Origin: Mugil cephalus
Taxonomy: Eukaryota; Chordata; Actinopteri; Mugiliformes; Mugilidae
Direction of reading: 5' to 3'
Length of the DNA: 64,000 nucleotides
Assembly (NCBI RefSeq): GCF_022458985.1
Contig: NC_061771.1
Span: 23,447,501-23,511,500 of the forward strand
How positions within the stretch are numbered: the first letter of the stretch is position 1; each line of letters starts with the position of its first letter. Of the stretch, positions 36,463-48,788 are shown piece by piece. The translations under genes and the position numbers were made by a program. The notes beneath the pieces were generated by a model. It ran no database searches and was not told the origin of the DNA. It saw nothing but the letters and a program-made list of their open reading frames with translations.

Positions 36463-37074
36463 CTATTTTCGGAGAACCAGCGTGTCACGACAGCGACGCC
36501 CTGTGGCGAATGTGTGTAGCTGCAGCCTCTCACCCCGACGGGCCGGGTCACGGACTCGATAGGAGGCGAAGCACAGCGCCACCCTGTGAGTCTGCTCGGG
36601 AAAACCCCGTCTGGGCGGAGGGAAATTATTAGAGATAGCGGGGAATGGCTGGCAGCCCCGGTCGGTATTCGTGTTAATAACGTGTCGGTCGTGTAAGGAA
36701 GCGGCGAGACCGAGAACAGACGGGAGGTGTTTGGGGCCGACCGTCACCGTGACACCGCACATCCCGGGCAGCCTCCCCTCCACCTCCTCCTCCTCCTCCT
36801 CCTCCTTCCCGCGGACAAACCCTCCACTAACGGGTAAACTGTTTGGAAGTAGACCACACAGGGAGCGAGGCGGAAATGTTATCTTTGCTCGGCCTCGTTT
36901 AAGGACACATATTGTTTTGGGGTTGGGGGGGGGGGGGGGGGGGGGGTCGGGTTTATGTAGAGACAAGCTGACAGAACATCTGCTGGGCTGTAGCCAGCTA
37001 ACTTTAGCCTTGTCCGTGCCTGGTCGGGGCCCTGCTCCGCCACCTCTCGGTGCCTGCGTTACCGGATATTTCAA
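36463..37074 (+). promoter_or_regulatory. zbtb5: zbtb5 CpG-island promoter and probable non-coding first exon
   Basis: A sharp rise in G+C and CpG content, with TCC repeats (36783-36806) and a G run of about 23 (36924-36946). A candidate donor (TTTCAAG before GTATTG) ends the likely first exon at 37074. The minus-strand 203-codon frame here is a by-product of base composition. The start site is not fixed by the sequence. Confidence 0.55.
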
Positions 37075-37556
37075 GGTATTGTCACATGCTAACGCCTCTT
37101 TCCTTTCACCTTAATCGTGACTGAACGCGTTTTTGTGCCACTTTGGCCGGTCACGTTAGCTCACTGGTCATGGTTTAGCTTCGTGTAGCCTCGCTAGCCG
37201 CCTGTAAGAGTGGAGAGTGTGCACACGAGCATTTTATTATTGTGTATTACTTTATGACAAGGTAATGAAGCATTGGTTAATACTGATCCTGCTGCACATT
37301 AATCAGTAACCAATCTGTAATAATAATATTAACAATTAGCACATGAAAACCATCTTTCTCTATGAGATTTAATTTATAATAATTATTATTATTTTTTTTA
37401 GATCTCCAACAAAACACAAAGACACAAACCAAGTCAACAAAATATCTTCAAGTTGCTTGTTTTGTTTTTGCTGAGTGATGTAAGACCCATTTCCTTAACT
37501 TAACTAATTTTTGCATGTTAAAAACTTAAAAAGGCACGTGTTTTGGTGTTGATGAG

Positions 37557-37960
37557 CTGATCAGCCAAAACATTAAAACCGCTGAGAAGTGAACAACTTT
37601 GAGTGTCTTGTGACAATGCAATGTTTTTGGCATTTGTGTGGATGTTACTTAGAGTTGTACCACCGACCTAGATCAGACCAGATACCCCCACCCCGTAGCA
37701 ATGGCAGCAGGATGCAGCCTGACGCAGACATGCACACAAATATTATTGAGGAACAAAAAAACAACAACATGAAAACGCATAACGCGTTGACCTGGCCTCC
37801 AAATTCCCTAAATCCCAAAGTGATTAAGTATCTGTGGGATGATACCCCTCAACCCACAGGGTCCGAAGGCCCCGACTAACAACATCCTGTTACCAGACAC
37901 CACAGGACGCCCTCAGAACAGTTTTGGAGACACAAAGGAGACCTACACAATGTTAGGCAG
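37557..37960 (+). mobile_element. Degenerate Tc1-derived short element (copy 2)
   Basis: Starts with GATCAGCCAAAACATTAAAA and ends with ACACAATGTTAGGCAGGTGG, the two ends of a Tc1-family element. Inside are pieces of the old transposase gene (GGATGTTACTTAGAGTTGTA; TGGCCTCCAAATTCCCTAAA, the degraded WPPNSPDLNP stretch). Most of the coding part is deleted. It lies in zbtb5 intron 1. Confidence 0.8.
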
Positions 37961-38031
37961 GTGGTCATGATGTCACCCCTGATCGTTTTATGTTCCCGAT
38001 CCATCCTCTGCTCGTTTACGACCGCAGGGCC

Positions 38032-38548
38032 ATGGATTTCCCCGGCCACTTTGAGCAGATCTTCCAGCAGCTCAACTACCAGCGCGTCCACGGTCAGCTG
38101 TGCGACTGCGTCATCGTGGTCGGCAGCCGCCACTTCAAGGCCCACCGCTCGGTGCTGGCGGCCTGCAGCACCCACTTCAGAGCCCTTTTCACCGTCGCCG
38201 AGGGAGACGCTAGCATGAACATGATCCAGCTGGACAGCGAGGTTTGGAGAGCGAATCGTAGTGCGATGCCGTTTTTTTTTTTGCGGCAGTGGTGAAAATG
38301 TCGACCTCTCGTGTGTTCGCAGGTGGTGACGGCCGAAGCCTTCGCAGCTCTGGTGGACATGATGTACACGTCGACGCTGATGCTCGGGGAGAGCAACGTC
38401 ATGGACATCCTCCTCGCCGCCTCGCACCTGCACCTCAATAACGTGGTGAAGGCCTGCAAACACTACTTGACGACGCGCACGCTGCCCATGTCCCCCTCCT
38501 CCGACAGGCCTGCCCACCACCACCCTCAGCAGGAGCAGCAGAGGCACC

Positions 38549-38583
<35 letters not shown>

Positions 38584-40557
38584 GCAGCAGATTTAGCGGT
38601 GAACACGGCTTTAGCGGCCAACGCTAACCTCGCGGCGAACGCGGCCACGTCCAAGCTGCAGCGCTCCTTCTTGCTGCAGCAGCTCGGGCTTAGCCTGGTG
38701 AGCTCCGCCCTGGGCGGGATGGAGGAGGACGGGGTGGGAAACGTGGTCGGCAGCAGGGGCGTCGAGCAGAGAGCCTCCTTCCCCATCCGGCGCTTCCACA
38801 AGCGAAAGCCATCTCTCACCCTGGGGCTTTCGGAGGAGAGGCCGAGGCAGAGGCAGCGTCCGTCCGCCCCTAACATGGGGCTGTTAGGCGAGCAAGGGTT
38901 GAACGCAGAGCGGGACGAGGGAGGGCTTCTCTCGCCGGACTCGCACAAGATGGGGGATGAGTCCAAATTGGACGCTGCGATCACTGGGCTGGTGGCGGTG
39001 TCCCAAGACGACGCTCAGATGCCCAGTCAGTCGGACGGCGGACACTGTGAGGGGGACAAGAACCTGGGGAGGATGCAGGGAGGGGTGAGGAAGGAAGAGG
39101 ACATGGACGAGCAGGATCACCAGGACAACCGAGCCGGGGTGAAGATAAAATCAGGGACGGAGGAGGAGGCCGAAGAAGAGGAACAGAAGGTAGACTCGTG
39201 TGTTTTTCATATTCTTACCCTTAGTCTTCCTTGCTTTATAAATGCTGTAACTCAATTAATGCAACAGCTCTGGCATTTTTGAAAGCATCTTCTTCCTCTT
39301 CTGTAAATGAATCTGCAGGAGGGGACATTTCTGTTTATCTAAGATCAGATCTGGCAATACTCAGGGGGCTCAACAAGCAGATCGGCTTTAACGAAACAAC
39401 ATTTGTGCTTTCCGCAGGTGGTGGTTAAAAGGGAGCCGCTGAGCTCGCCGGAGCCGGCCGACGAAACCAGCGACGTGACGTCGCAGGCGGAGGGCAGCGA
39501 CCCGGCGGAGCCCGGGTGCCAGGAGGAGGAGGAGAAGGTGGAGCTGAGCCCCGAGAGCAGCGACCGCAGCTTCACCTCCGAACCCCAGCCCGGCGCCGAC
39601 TCCCTGCTCCAGCCGGGCCCCCAGCACCTCCTCAAGGGCGGCATGGGAGGAGGCGCGGGCTTCGGGTGCGGCAACGGACTGAGCGGCAAGCCCGGTTTCA
39701 GCATTACCAGCTTCCTCGGCCCGAAGGATTTCGGGAGCGGCGGCTCTGGGATGGTCGCCGGGGAGGACGATCTTCCCAACACGACGACCGGGGAAGCGGT
39801 GGCGCATCACTTCCTGCTGAGGCAGGAGGCGGCGGGGGCGTCCGGCTCTGCCGCCTCCTGTCTCATGCAGTCGGGTCAGCTGACCGGTGAGAGCAGGAAC
39901 AGTTACGGGGACAACCTGCCGGCTGATTCTTTGTTCCTCCGCCCCCTGCATGACGGCAGGGGCGGTGGGGGTAGCGCAAGCGGAGGACACGGAGGAGTGG
40001 ATCCCTTCGGTTTAGACTTCCAGCACTCTAGCCTCGGGCTTCACTCCTTGGCCCGACCGCCGAGAGGAGCGGGAGGAGCCAGCGGCGCCGCGGCTCTGGG
40101 TTATCCCGGCTACAGGCGCATCGCTCCAAAAATGACCCCCGGCATGGGAGGGGAGGAGGGCGTCCTCCAGGACGCGGCCTCTTCTTCCTCGAGTCTGGCG
40201 AGCCCCCTGCTCCTCAACGAGGGCAGAGGGTACGAGATGAACGGCGGCAGGCCCACCTCCCTCCCCCCTCAGCTCACCAGGGCGTCGGCGGACGTGCTGT
40301 CCAAGTGCAAGAAAGCCCTCTCCGAGCACAACGTCCTGGTGGTGGAGGGGGCGCGCAAGTACGCCTGCAAGATCTGCTGCAAAACCTTCCTCACGCTCAC
40401 CGACTGCAAGAAGCACATCCGCGTGCACACGGGGGAGAAACCGTACGCGTGCCTCAAGTGCGGGAAGCGCTTCAGCCAGTCCTCGCACCTGTACAAGCAC
40501 TCGAAGACCACCTGTCTGCGGTGGCAGAACAGCAACATGTCCAACGCCTTGCTGTAG
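38032..40557 (+). CDS. zbtb5: Zinc finger and BTB domain protein 5, transcriptional repressor
   Basis: A nuclear POK-family factor; human ZBTB5 represses CDKN1A (p21). Coding exons 38032-38241, 38323-39189 and 39418-40557 join in phase 0 to 738 residues (human about 677). The coding exon opens at acceptor CCGCAG (38027), and the ATG gives MDFPGHFEQIFQQLNYQR, identical to the family start. Residues about 24-120 are the BTB/POZ dimerisation domain (CDCVIVVGSRHFKAHRSVLA). An 11-glutamine tract (147-157) and Ala-rich sequence follow. Then come acidic, Ser- and Gly-rich linkers, the motif VVVKREPLSSPEP at the start of the last exon, and two zinc fingers. These are a C2H2 (Cys676-His696) and a second ending His-x4-Cys at about 725, a C2HC type as in the family. 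The acidic and Gly-rich linkers account for the extra length. Confidence 0.96.
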
Positions 40558-41010
40558 GAACGAAGCGGACGCGCCGACGAGGGATTCGGCGACAGGCTGA
40601 ATTCAGAGACCCAAAAACTCGACTCGACCGAACCGCCGGATCTCGTCATCTCCTCCTGATCACAGGCCAAAGATGTGGAGCATTTACTACTAATAGTTAT
40701 TTGAAACATTGCCTGTAGAAAGATTAAAGGGATGCAGTGAGTATTGTGGTACCCTGCACACACATCCCAAGTATTCCGGTGGTTTTTAATTATACAGCCC
40801 ACGGACTTTGCGCAGCGACACCCAGGCCGGCGGGGCTTCGGCTTTTAAAAACTGCAAGACTGTCACTTTGACAAAGCCGTGGACTCTTTGGTTGTCAGGG
40901 CGATCCTTTCCTCTGCTGACGCGTACTTTGCGGTACGCGCATTTTTGATTCAGTCATGACAACACTCACCGAGTGTTTTCACATCACAGGCAGCTAAGAA
41001 CCAATATCAC

Positions 41011-41048
<38 letters not shown>

Positions 41049-43560
41049 GTGCTTATCTGAAGTTTTTTTTTATTATTATTGTGCGTTTGTAAAACATGTA
41101 GCAGCGTGTCATATCAGACCGTTGAGACGTCCCTGACTGTGCAAAGGGACAGTCTGTGGATTGATTTGGTTCATGTGCCAGGAATAATGCTTTTAAGGAC
41201 AAAGAACTGACGGACGTGATGTGATGATACATGGAGAAACTTCACCGTAGTAGGACAGGTTCAGGCTTTTTTTTTTTTTTGAAGGCTTTACAAACAGAGA
41301 AGACGACTGATGTTGTGTTTGTGTTTGCGTTCTGCCGTTTTAATTCAGTGTGCGAGAAATGTGACCTTTTTTCCCCAACATTTCACAAATGCAGATGAAA
41401 TTAGTTGCCTTTCAATCCGAGCTCTGATTCATCCGGAGCCGTGTAGCTGTTTAATGTAGAGAGTATTTGTGGTATTGTCGAAACAATGAGAATGTTTGGG
41501 CCTTTACACCGACTCTTTAAAGCAGACTTATACACCGACTTATACCACCTCCTCCATACTGGAGACACCAGGGAGAACCACACAATATTAGGAAGGTGGT
41601 CATAATGATACGCCTGATCCGTGTATATTCATTTTCATGTTTGTAGTTTAGTTTGGGGTTTGCTTGAATAGGTTTACATGCTTTAATAATACACTTTTAG
41701 TCCCCTTCATACTGAACACTGCTTCACCGCGTCTTTTTACCCTCAGTCTGAATCACTTTATTAAAACCAAGTCTTTCAGCCACTTTTGTTTTGCACAGAC
41801 TCGGGGACTTTTAAGACCTTTTAAATACACAAAAGAAAGGACACAACCCACTAAAGACTAAAGAACCCCCCCCCCTCCTTAAAAGCCTCTTTAAAATCTC
41901 ACATCAACTTCTCCTTGAACTGTAGAATTAAATCAAATTTTTGGGGAGTAAAAAAAATAAATGAAGAATCGCGGGGAAGGGAAGAGAATCAATTTGCAAC
42001 CAAAAACATCTACATTTACTGAGCCTTCCAGTTTATTGTTGAGAAAATTAACACGTAATACTGAGTTACAGTTCCGTTTTTATAGTAAGAAACAGCATAA
42101 CGAGAAAGTACGCTGTGAATACACCTCACTCTGTCATCACTTTATCGTGTTTGTCATTTGTAAAAGATCGGTTTACCGCCCGTCCACACGTGTCCAGGTT
42201 TCAGCGTGGTCACCACCGGCCTTTTTTTTTTAGCGAAGACAATGAAGTTGCGCTAAAGGATTCTCTAGAAATGTAAATACTGCCCATGTGTTTTGTTTTT
42301 TTTTTTATAATAATTTCTCTCTTTGAGAAGAGGCAAAAACAACTAGTGAAATTAAGAATTCAACATTGCGCGTATAAGTTTGCTACCGTACTCGATATGA
42401 ATGCTTTTTATATTACGAAGTCGCATCTGTTACAGAAGCACTAACCCTAACTGTGTGGAAAAACACGTTGCACTAATCCAACTCCGCCAACTCTTGAGGT
42501 TTATTCCTCCCGTCTCGAGCATTACGTCTGGGGTGAAACCCTCCTTTTGATCTCACGCAGGTGTTTCACCGGTTTTTACCGAACGTTTAGTCTGTGTCTT
42601 TCTCGTTCGTTTCATTTTGGGTAAAGGTTTCAGTGGAGGATTTGTGCAAAAAATTTGCATCGATCAACATCATGTCAAAGGATTTTCACTACAACCCACT
42701 TTGGTTGTAAATACGAGCGGCTTCCACGGTCGACAGTTTTGATGATGGAAAACAGTGTTCATGCAGTGTTGTAGAGTTTTGTTGTAGTGAAAAATAACCT
42801 AAAAAAAAAATACACGTTTGCCTTTTTCAATATTTTATTGCTTGATGTATTGTGACGCCTATGGTCATTGCTTTTATTCCTAGTTGGCACCTTACTGTAC
42901 TGTAAAGTCATTACACTGTACAAAATGCTCAAACGTTTATTTGCCACATATGCTAATCTTGACATTTTACTGAAGGAGAATTGCCTTTGTATGACGCCCT
43001 CCCTGTGAACATAAGCTAACGTACTGGTTGAACTGACTGATCATGGAATTCGTTTAAAAAAAATGACCACTTGTGGTCAACTCCCGCAGAGGTTCATCTG
43101 TTTTTATTCTCACTTTCTGCTTAATCTCTCGTCGTGTAAAGATGTATCTGTGACGTCCCGTCGAGAAATTAAGAGGTGACGGACAAACGATGGTCCTCCA
43201 GAATGGCTTCTCTCACAGGGGCCTGTTAGGAATAATAATGGTGCTGTCTACTGAAACTGTTGAACGAACGGTTCTCGTGAATATGTCAGATTAAAGAAAG
43301 AAAAAAAAAAGGCCTAAATTGATTATTAAAGTCACTGCCTTACGCCCTCTAGCTTTAAAAGCCGGGCTTTTTGTCGACAAGCCAAAACCGAAGGAATCCT
43401 GTTTCGTTTTTTTTTTTTTTTCTTTGTGTGACTCTCATACTGTAACCATGAGATGACTAAATGTTGGTCTTTTTACTGTTACTGAAGGCTATGAAGATTG
43501 TATAGTACGTTCAGTTGTCGTATAGACTGAATAAAAACAAGGTGAAATCGAGTTTGTTTG
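40558..43560 (+). other. zbtb5: zbtb5 3' UTR
   Basis: About 3 kb without another recognised gene. It holds an A run of about 32 (41013-41044), T runs, a Tc1-derived fragment at 41540-41627 and many short A+T-rich motifs. A good poly(A) signal AATAAA is at 43530-43535, followed by a GT-rich tail (GTTTGTTTGTG). The length fits the long 3' UTR known for ZBTB5. Confidence 0.65.
41540..41627 (+). mobile_element. Tc1-derived fragment (copy 3, right end only)
   Basis: Contains CACACAATATTAGGAAGGTG and a terminal part CCTGATCCGTGTA, the right end of the short element seen elsewhere in the window. It lies inside the presumed zbtb5 3' UTR. Confidence 0.65.
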
Positions 43561-43678
43561 TGACGTTTTTATGAAATACAAGCTGACAAAAGGGACATTT
43601 AGAGGGAGGAATCATCCAGGACTTATTATCTCAGTCCTCTGAAGAAAATTAGATTTGAAAAGGGATTCATATCCGTTA

Positions 43679-43684
43679 TTTAAT
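43679..43684 (-). terminator. grhpr: Candidate poly(A) signal of grhpr
   Basis: ATTAAA on minus (plus TTTAAT), about 29 bases after the grhpr stop codon. The zbtb5 poly(A) signal on plus is only 145 bases away, so the 3' ends of the two genes nearly touch. Confidence 0.4.
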
Positions 43685-43712
43685 CAGTTCTCAGAGTTTA
43701 ACTGGTTTAGTC

Positions 43713-46682
43713 TCAAAGCTTGAGCCCTTTGATCATCGGCTCACCCCGCAGGCCGAGGAGGAGGTTGTTTGCAGCCAGGGTGGACATGGCATTGCGGGTT
43801 GCGTAGGAGGCGCTAGCGATGTGTGGAAGAATCACTGCAGGGGGAGAGAAGATCAACGAAGACAATGAATGACAGGCAGTAGGAGCTTACAGAATAACCC
43901 GACGCTGTTTTCAAGAGTTAGGCCTGACATACCGCAGTTTTTTAAGGTGAACAGCGGGTGGCTGGTGGGCAGAGGCTCAGGGACGGTGACGTCTAACCCG
44001 GCTCCTGCTATTTGGCCGGTGGACAGAGCCTCGTACAGGTCTTCCTGGTTCACCACCCCACCTCTGACATGACAGACAGTGATAACAGACACAGATGAGC
44101 AAACATGCTGTTATCGTAGACCGGTCTGCTCGGTGGAAAACCGGTTGTTGTGCAGACGTGACGCACTGCAGCTGGAAAACGATCGGTTGATTTACTGATT
44201 GAATCAAAAGCTGATTAATTCCAGAGCTATTGTATTAAAACGTTCACCAGTTTGAAAGGTGAATATTTGGTTCTTAAAGAGATCATTTTTGCAGCGGGTT
44301 TGGTTGAAGTACTGATCCTGCAAAACACCAGCTCTGATCTCACTGAGTTTTTACAGTCACTTTATCCACTTTGTTCTTGTGCAGTGTTTTTGTTGACTGT
44401 TGTTTTTGTTCTATGTAATGTCTTTTTTTGGTCATCTTATCCACAGCCTACAGTCCGGCATGACAAGCAGACATGAGACTTGTGTGACTTTGGCGTCTTA
44501 AAAAAAGTATTTCTATCTGACCCAATGTGTTAACACGCCGACGTTACACAATAACACAAAACCTCCAGATTAAAATGACATTTCTGTGTTCTGCTGGTTA
44601 AAATCAGTTTGTTTGTCTGTTTTTTTGTCAGTGGCGTCTTGAGATCGTGGAGAGAACATAGGTTGAAGAACAAGCTGAAGCTGTAATAATATTCTAAAAT
44701 AAAGTTTTTGTTGCCAGTTTTGAGTCCATTCACAGCTTTTCAGTGCTTGACTTCTGCAGCGGTAATCTTGTCTACTTCTACACACTTCTTGGGATGTGCC
44801 AAAGAAACATAAACTGTAGGTAATGAACTGACTGTGGATAGGTATCATTTAAAGAAGACATTTAAATACCTGAATTTGAGGCATTTTCTGTCTTTTTCGT
44901 GCAGTGAGTGGTTACCAGAGATTGATCTAGTCACGTCTTTCATGCTGAAGTTAAAATAATGAGCACCTGCTTGTGTTGATAAATATGGAGGTGTTTTTCA
45001 TTTTGGAAAACATCTCCTTGTTGCAGATCTCCTTGGTTTCGGGTGTTAGAGCGCAGCACACGCTCAGGAAATCTGACTGCCTCGCAAGTTCGTCCATGGA
45101 GACTACAAGAAGAGGACAAGGTTAGTGTTGTAACGATCACAGTGCAAGAAAAAGTCTCACGCGTCATCATCCCCCCCAATTAGGTTTCATAAATATGTCA
45201 AGGTGAAAAAGAGAGAGGTGTGAAAGGTCAAAGGAGATCCGGTGAACTTTGCTTTTTGACTAGCCCCTTAAACGGCGACCCCTCGTGTACGTAATCGTGC
45301 AAGTGATCATAAACCTGTTCCTCACCGTATTCTGCGTTGATGAGACTGGCCAGCTCAGGCCTGGGGGCGACGTCCGTGTAGATGAACTTCTTCACTTTGA
45401 AAGGCGCCAGACGCTCAGCGATCGCCACGCCTTCGAGCAAACGTAAGAGAAACGGTCAAAAGCGGCGGTTCGATAATGAGCCAGTGGGAACGCTGCTTTT
45501 TTTAAACGAGCTCACCTATCCTGCCTAGGCCGAGGATACCCACGGTGCTGCCGGCCAGCTCATACCCACACAGCCAAAGGGTCCTCCACGTACCCCAGCC
45601 GCCACTGGCGATAAAGAGAACCTCGTTTACTGTCGTGCCGTCGTTTATAGATTGATTGTGCGTGTGTGTGAGCGTGTATGAACCTTACGTCTTTGCTTCG
45701 TGTGCGGCCTCCACGAGCCTCCTGGAGGTGGTGAGTAGCAGAGCTACAGTCAGCTCAGCGACGGCGTCGGTCAGAACATCAGGGGTGTAACCTACACGGA
45801 TTCCTCTGCAACGTGATACACAAGCTTTCACAAATGTGCCGCCAGGTGTTTGCACATCCATAACTTGCATTGGAGGAATAATTGAAAGTTAATAGAAAGA
45901 TTGGGTTCACCGTTTCTTGAGCTCCCCCAAAGACAGATGATCAAACCCCACGGACATGGTGCTGAGGACCTTCAGGTTAGGACCTGCATGAATACATTAG
46001 ACACACATGCAAATAAATGCATCAGCGGGGAGAGGCTGTTTTTTTGTCTCATCTAAGCTGTTCAACTGACTATCCTTCAGACCTGCAGCGTCCAACAGTT
46101 CTGCATCGATCTTTTCAGTCAGCACGCAGAGCAGAGCGTCGATGCCTCTGACCTTCTGAAGCAGCTCCTTCCTGGGCACGGGGACGTCGTCGGAGTCCCA
46201 CTGCTCCAACTGCACCCTGGGGGAAAAGAGACCATGACAAAGATTCAGTCAAATCTCCACAGAAAGACAAAAACATAATTAATGGTGATACTGGGACTTC
46301 AAGATGCATTGAAATGTGTCCAGCTCTGTTATGGGGGAATACTCTTTTTAGGCTTATCAAGACCAATCTCAAGGTAAATATTTGCCCACCTGTTTACTCA
46401 GAGTGAATGAACTACAAAGCAGACTACATGGCAGCATCACCGTCAAGTCTCAAAAGATGTTTTGTACAGCGTGATTAAGGTGGCACAATAAGACACCACG
46501 ACTCACTGTCCAGATTCACGCAGGATCTTCAGGCCCTCGGGTGGGATCTGCCGGGTGATGTACACCCGCGGCAGGGTCGACGACATCTCCCTCTGCGCCG
46601 TGCTTGCTAGACCTCCAGCGGTGTTGAAAGGAGCGGCGGCGATCCTCTGGAGCCGACGCAGTGCCATACGACTGCACCACAT
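43713..46682 (-). CDS. grhpr: Glyoxylate reductase/hydroxypyruvate reductase
   Basis: An NAD(P)H-dependent D-2-hydroxyacid dehydrogenase that reduces glyoxylate to glycolate and hydroxypyruvate to D-glycerate. Loss in humans causes primary hyperoxaluria type 2. Exons, 5' to 3': 46507-46682, 46083-46216, 45911-45983, 45689-45805, 45516-45604, 45326-45430, 44967-45102, 43933-44063, 43713-43834. They join to 360 residues. NAD(P)-binding motif GLGRIG is at 192-197. The catalytic Arg lies in NTSRGGVVNQ, Glu in VTVPEPLP and His in LPHIAS. The first ATG (46680-46682) has an in-frame TAA upstream and adds 32 residues before [13 protein letters not shown]. Starting at that Met gives 328 residues, the human length. 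The leader is rich in Arg and Ala with no acidic residue until its last position, like a mitochondrial signal. The 44064-44966 intron shows nothing recognised. Confidence 0.95.
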
Positions 46683-48788
46683 TGCCAAAACAGATTAAGT
46701 CTATGGGCAGGCGTCCGCTGGATGAAGGTGTTGCGTTGTCGTTGACAGTCTGTTGTGGCATGTGAGTGATTCTGGCTGCAGTTCAAGGGGAGGTTCCTGT
46801 CTGCGTTTGACCAATATGATTAAAGGGAGGTGGTCTCCGAGGTCTGAAGGTGATGAAACCTTTCCGCAGACAAAGCAAACACAAAATCAGGGGATTGAAA
46901 CTTGTGTCCAATGTTAAGTGAAATGAGAGACTTTTACTCTTCAGATTGAATTAAACCACACATGTGCACGAGATATATAAACTCTCACACAAACGTATGA
47001 AAGGACACTCCAGACTTTGTTGATTTTCTTACACCACTGCCCAGAATTGGAATCAGCTGGATGTAAATGTTTTACTTGTCTATTGACCTTTGTTTCTTCA
47101 AACAGGTAATGACATTTTTTTTTATGTTCTGTTTCTCTGGCTTGGACCAGTTCAGCAATCTTTCTTCTTAGTTTCCCAACTGGTGATAAGTTTTTCACAA
47201 CACTGTGCTGTTTCAGATATCAGAGCTCAGCAAAACACGCAAGCAGTGATATGCTCAAATACTGTAATATAAAAATAAACAAAAGGGTTTAAAAAATAAA
47301 CTTTGCAGCAGAAGAGCTCTAATGTTTAAAAATGTGTGTGTGAGTGTGTGCATTACAGACAAGTTTGTGGTTGAAAATATTAGAATGTGAAAAACATTTT
47401 CCATTTCTGTCTTATCTCGAAAAGGCATGCCGCTTGAGTGAAAGACACAATGCCATATAGTCATTTTGGCTAGAAGTAGTAATGTTTCACCTCAAATCCA
47501 GACTGAAATAAAATACTTAACAAAAATCATCATGTGAAAATTTCAGATAATCAGGCAATCTCTCTTTAACACAGTGGTTATCTGCTGCTCTTTCTTCAGG
47601 ACCCACCATCGCCTCTTCATGACAAGCCACAACTGAAATAAAAACAAAACAAAACAAACAAAAAAAGTCAGCTTCTCAAATTTATTTTTTGAAATTTATT
47701 ATTGATTGAAATATTGTGCAGGTTGAATCTGAAATAGTAAAAGAGAATATCACAGTATGAAAACACACACACACAAAAACAAACACTGTAACGATAAACC
47801 AAAACGACCAGCAAGTGGCGATGCTAGAGAGGAAATTGTTCCCTTTTGCGCTCAATTAGATGCATCATAATTAAAATCAAAACTTTTCACTTCAGTAACT
47901 TCTAACACACTGTAACACATGATAATACATTAAAATCATATAAACTGCAGGTTTGTTTGAGGAGTATGAGTGACTTTAACGAAAGTATATGCTGAAAATG
48001 TTTGACATTTTGTAATTGGACCCGCAGGAGGGCTATATCTAACACAGCAACAAAAAAAAAAAAAGGATTTAACCACAAATGTAGTCCTAGAAAAATGGCG
48101 TAAAATGATTGGATGACTTGGGTCATGTGACTCGTGGTAACCCGGAACCACTCAAAGTTTTAACCAGTCACAGCCATTCATTCGCTAAAGCTCGTCGTGC
48201 GTACTGACAGGTAGCTACAGACGATATTTTGCCTATATTTAACAATTCCAGCAACGCTTTTTTCATATTGAATGGTAGACATTTTAATATCTAAACAAGC
48301 CATCTGCTCTGGCCAGTTGCTTGTAGCCTAACGTGTGTGACATCACTTTTAACGAGTTTAGGACAAGTGTCTTCGCCACCGGCACCAGGCAGCAGTGGCA
48401 CCAGCTAGCTGCACTTGCTAACGCTGAGGTTTCTTCACCAGCTTCATGAAATCTTACAACGCCGCAGGGGAAGCTGAGTTAAACGCTAAAACATTTGACT
48501 GTTAGAAGTTACTTAATATTTTGAACGCGGACTCTTTACCTTGTTGCGCGGGTGACGGTTGTCAGGCCAACAACACGTCTAGAGTTAGCTGGCTTTAACA
48601 GTTAGTTAGCATTACAAGCTAACTTACAGTAGGGCGTTGGTTTTAGATCATTACCGCTCCCCCCCAAAAGCTTTTATACGTTTGACAGTGTCTGTATTTT
48701 TATTCATATATTTTTTTTATATATATATATTTACATAGGTAGAGTCGTTTTCTCTGAGACAGTTGAACTTCCCCCTTCCCCTCCCAGC
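46683..48788. promoter_or_regulatory. Divergent upstream region of grhpr and uba6
   Basis: The genes are head to head, 2.1 kb apart. A possible non-coding first exon of uba6 ends at 48210 (GTACTGACAG before GTAGCT), and its coding exon is entered through acceptor CCCCTCCCAG at 48787. Between them lie A+T-rich sequence, CA runs (about 47762-47780) and no recognised gene. Confidence 0.45.

Noticed and set aside
36463-37074. A 203-codon minus-strand frame over the zbtb5 CpG island
   Set aside because: It is Pro/Gly/Glu-rich from TCC and G runs and lies opposite a promoter. Long open frames are expected by chance in such G+C-rich sequence.
37876-38583. A 235-codon minus-strand frame over zbtb5 exons 1-2
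   Set aside because: It is the complement of the ZBTB5 coding sequence, including the CAG tract read as Leu/Cys. It spans an intron.
39388-39990. A 200-codon minus-strand frame over zbtb5 exon 3
   Set aside because: Shadow of the true ZBTB5 frame in G+C-rich DNA.
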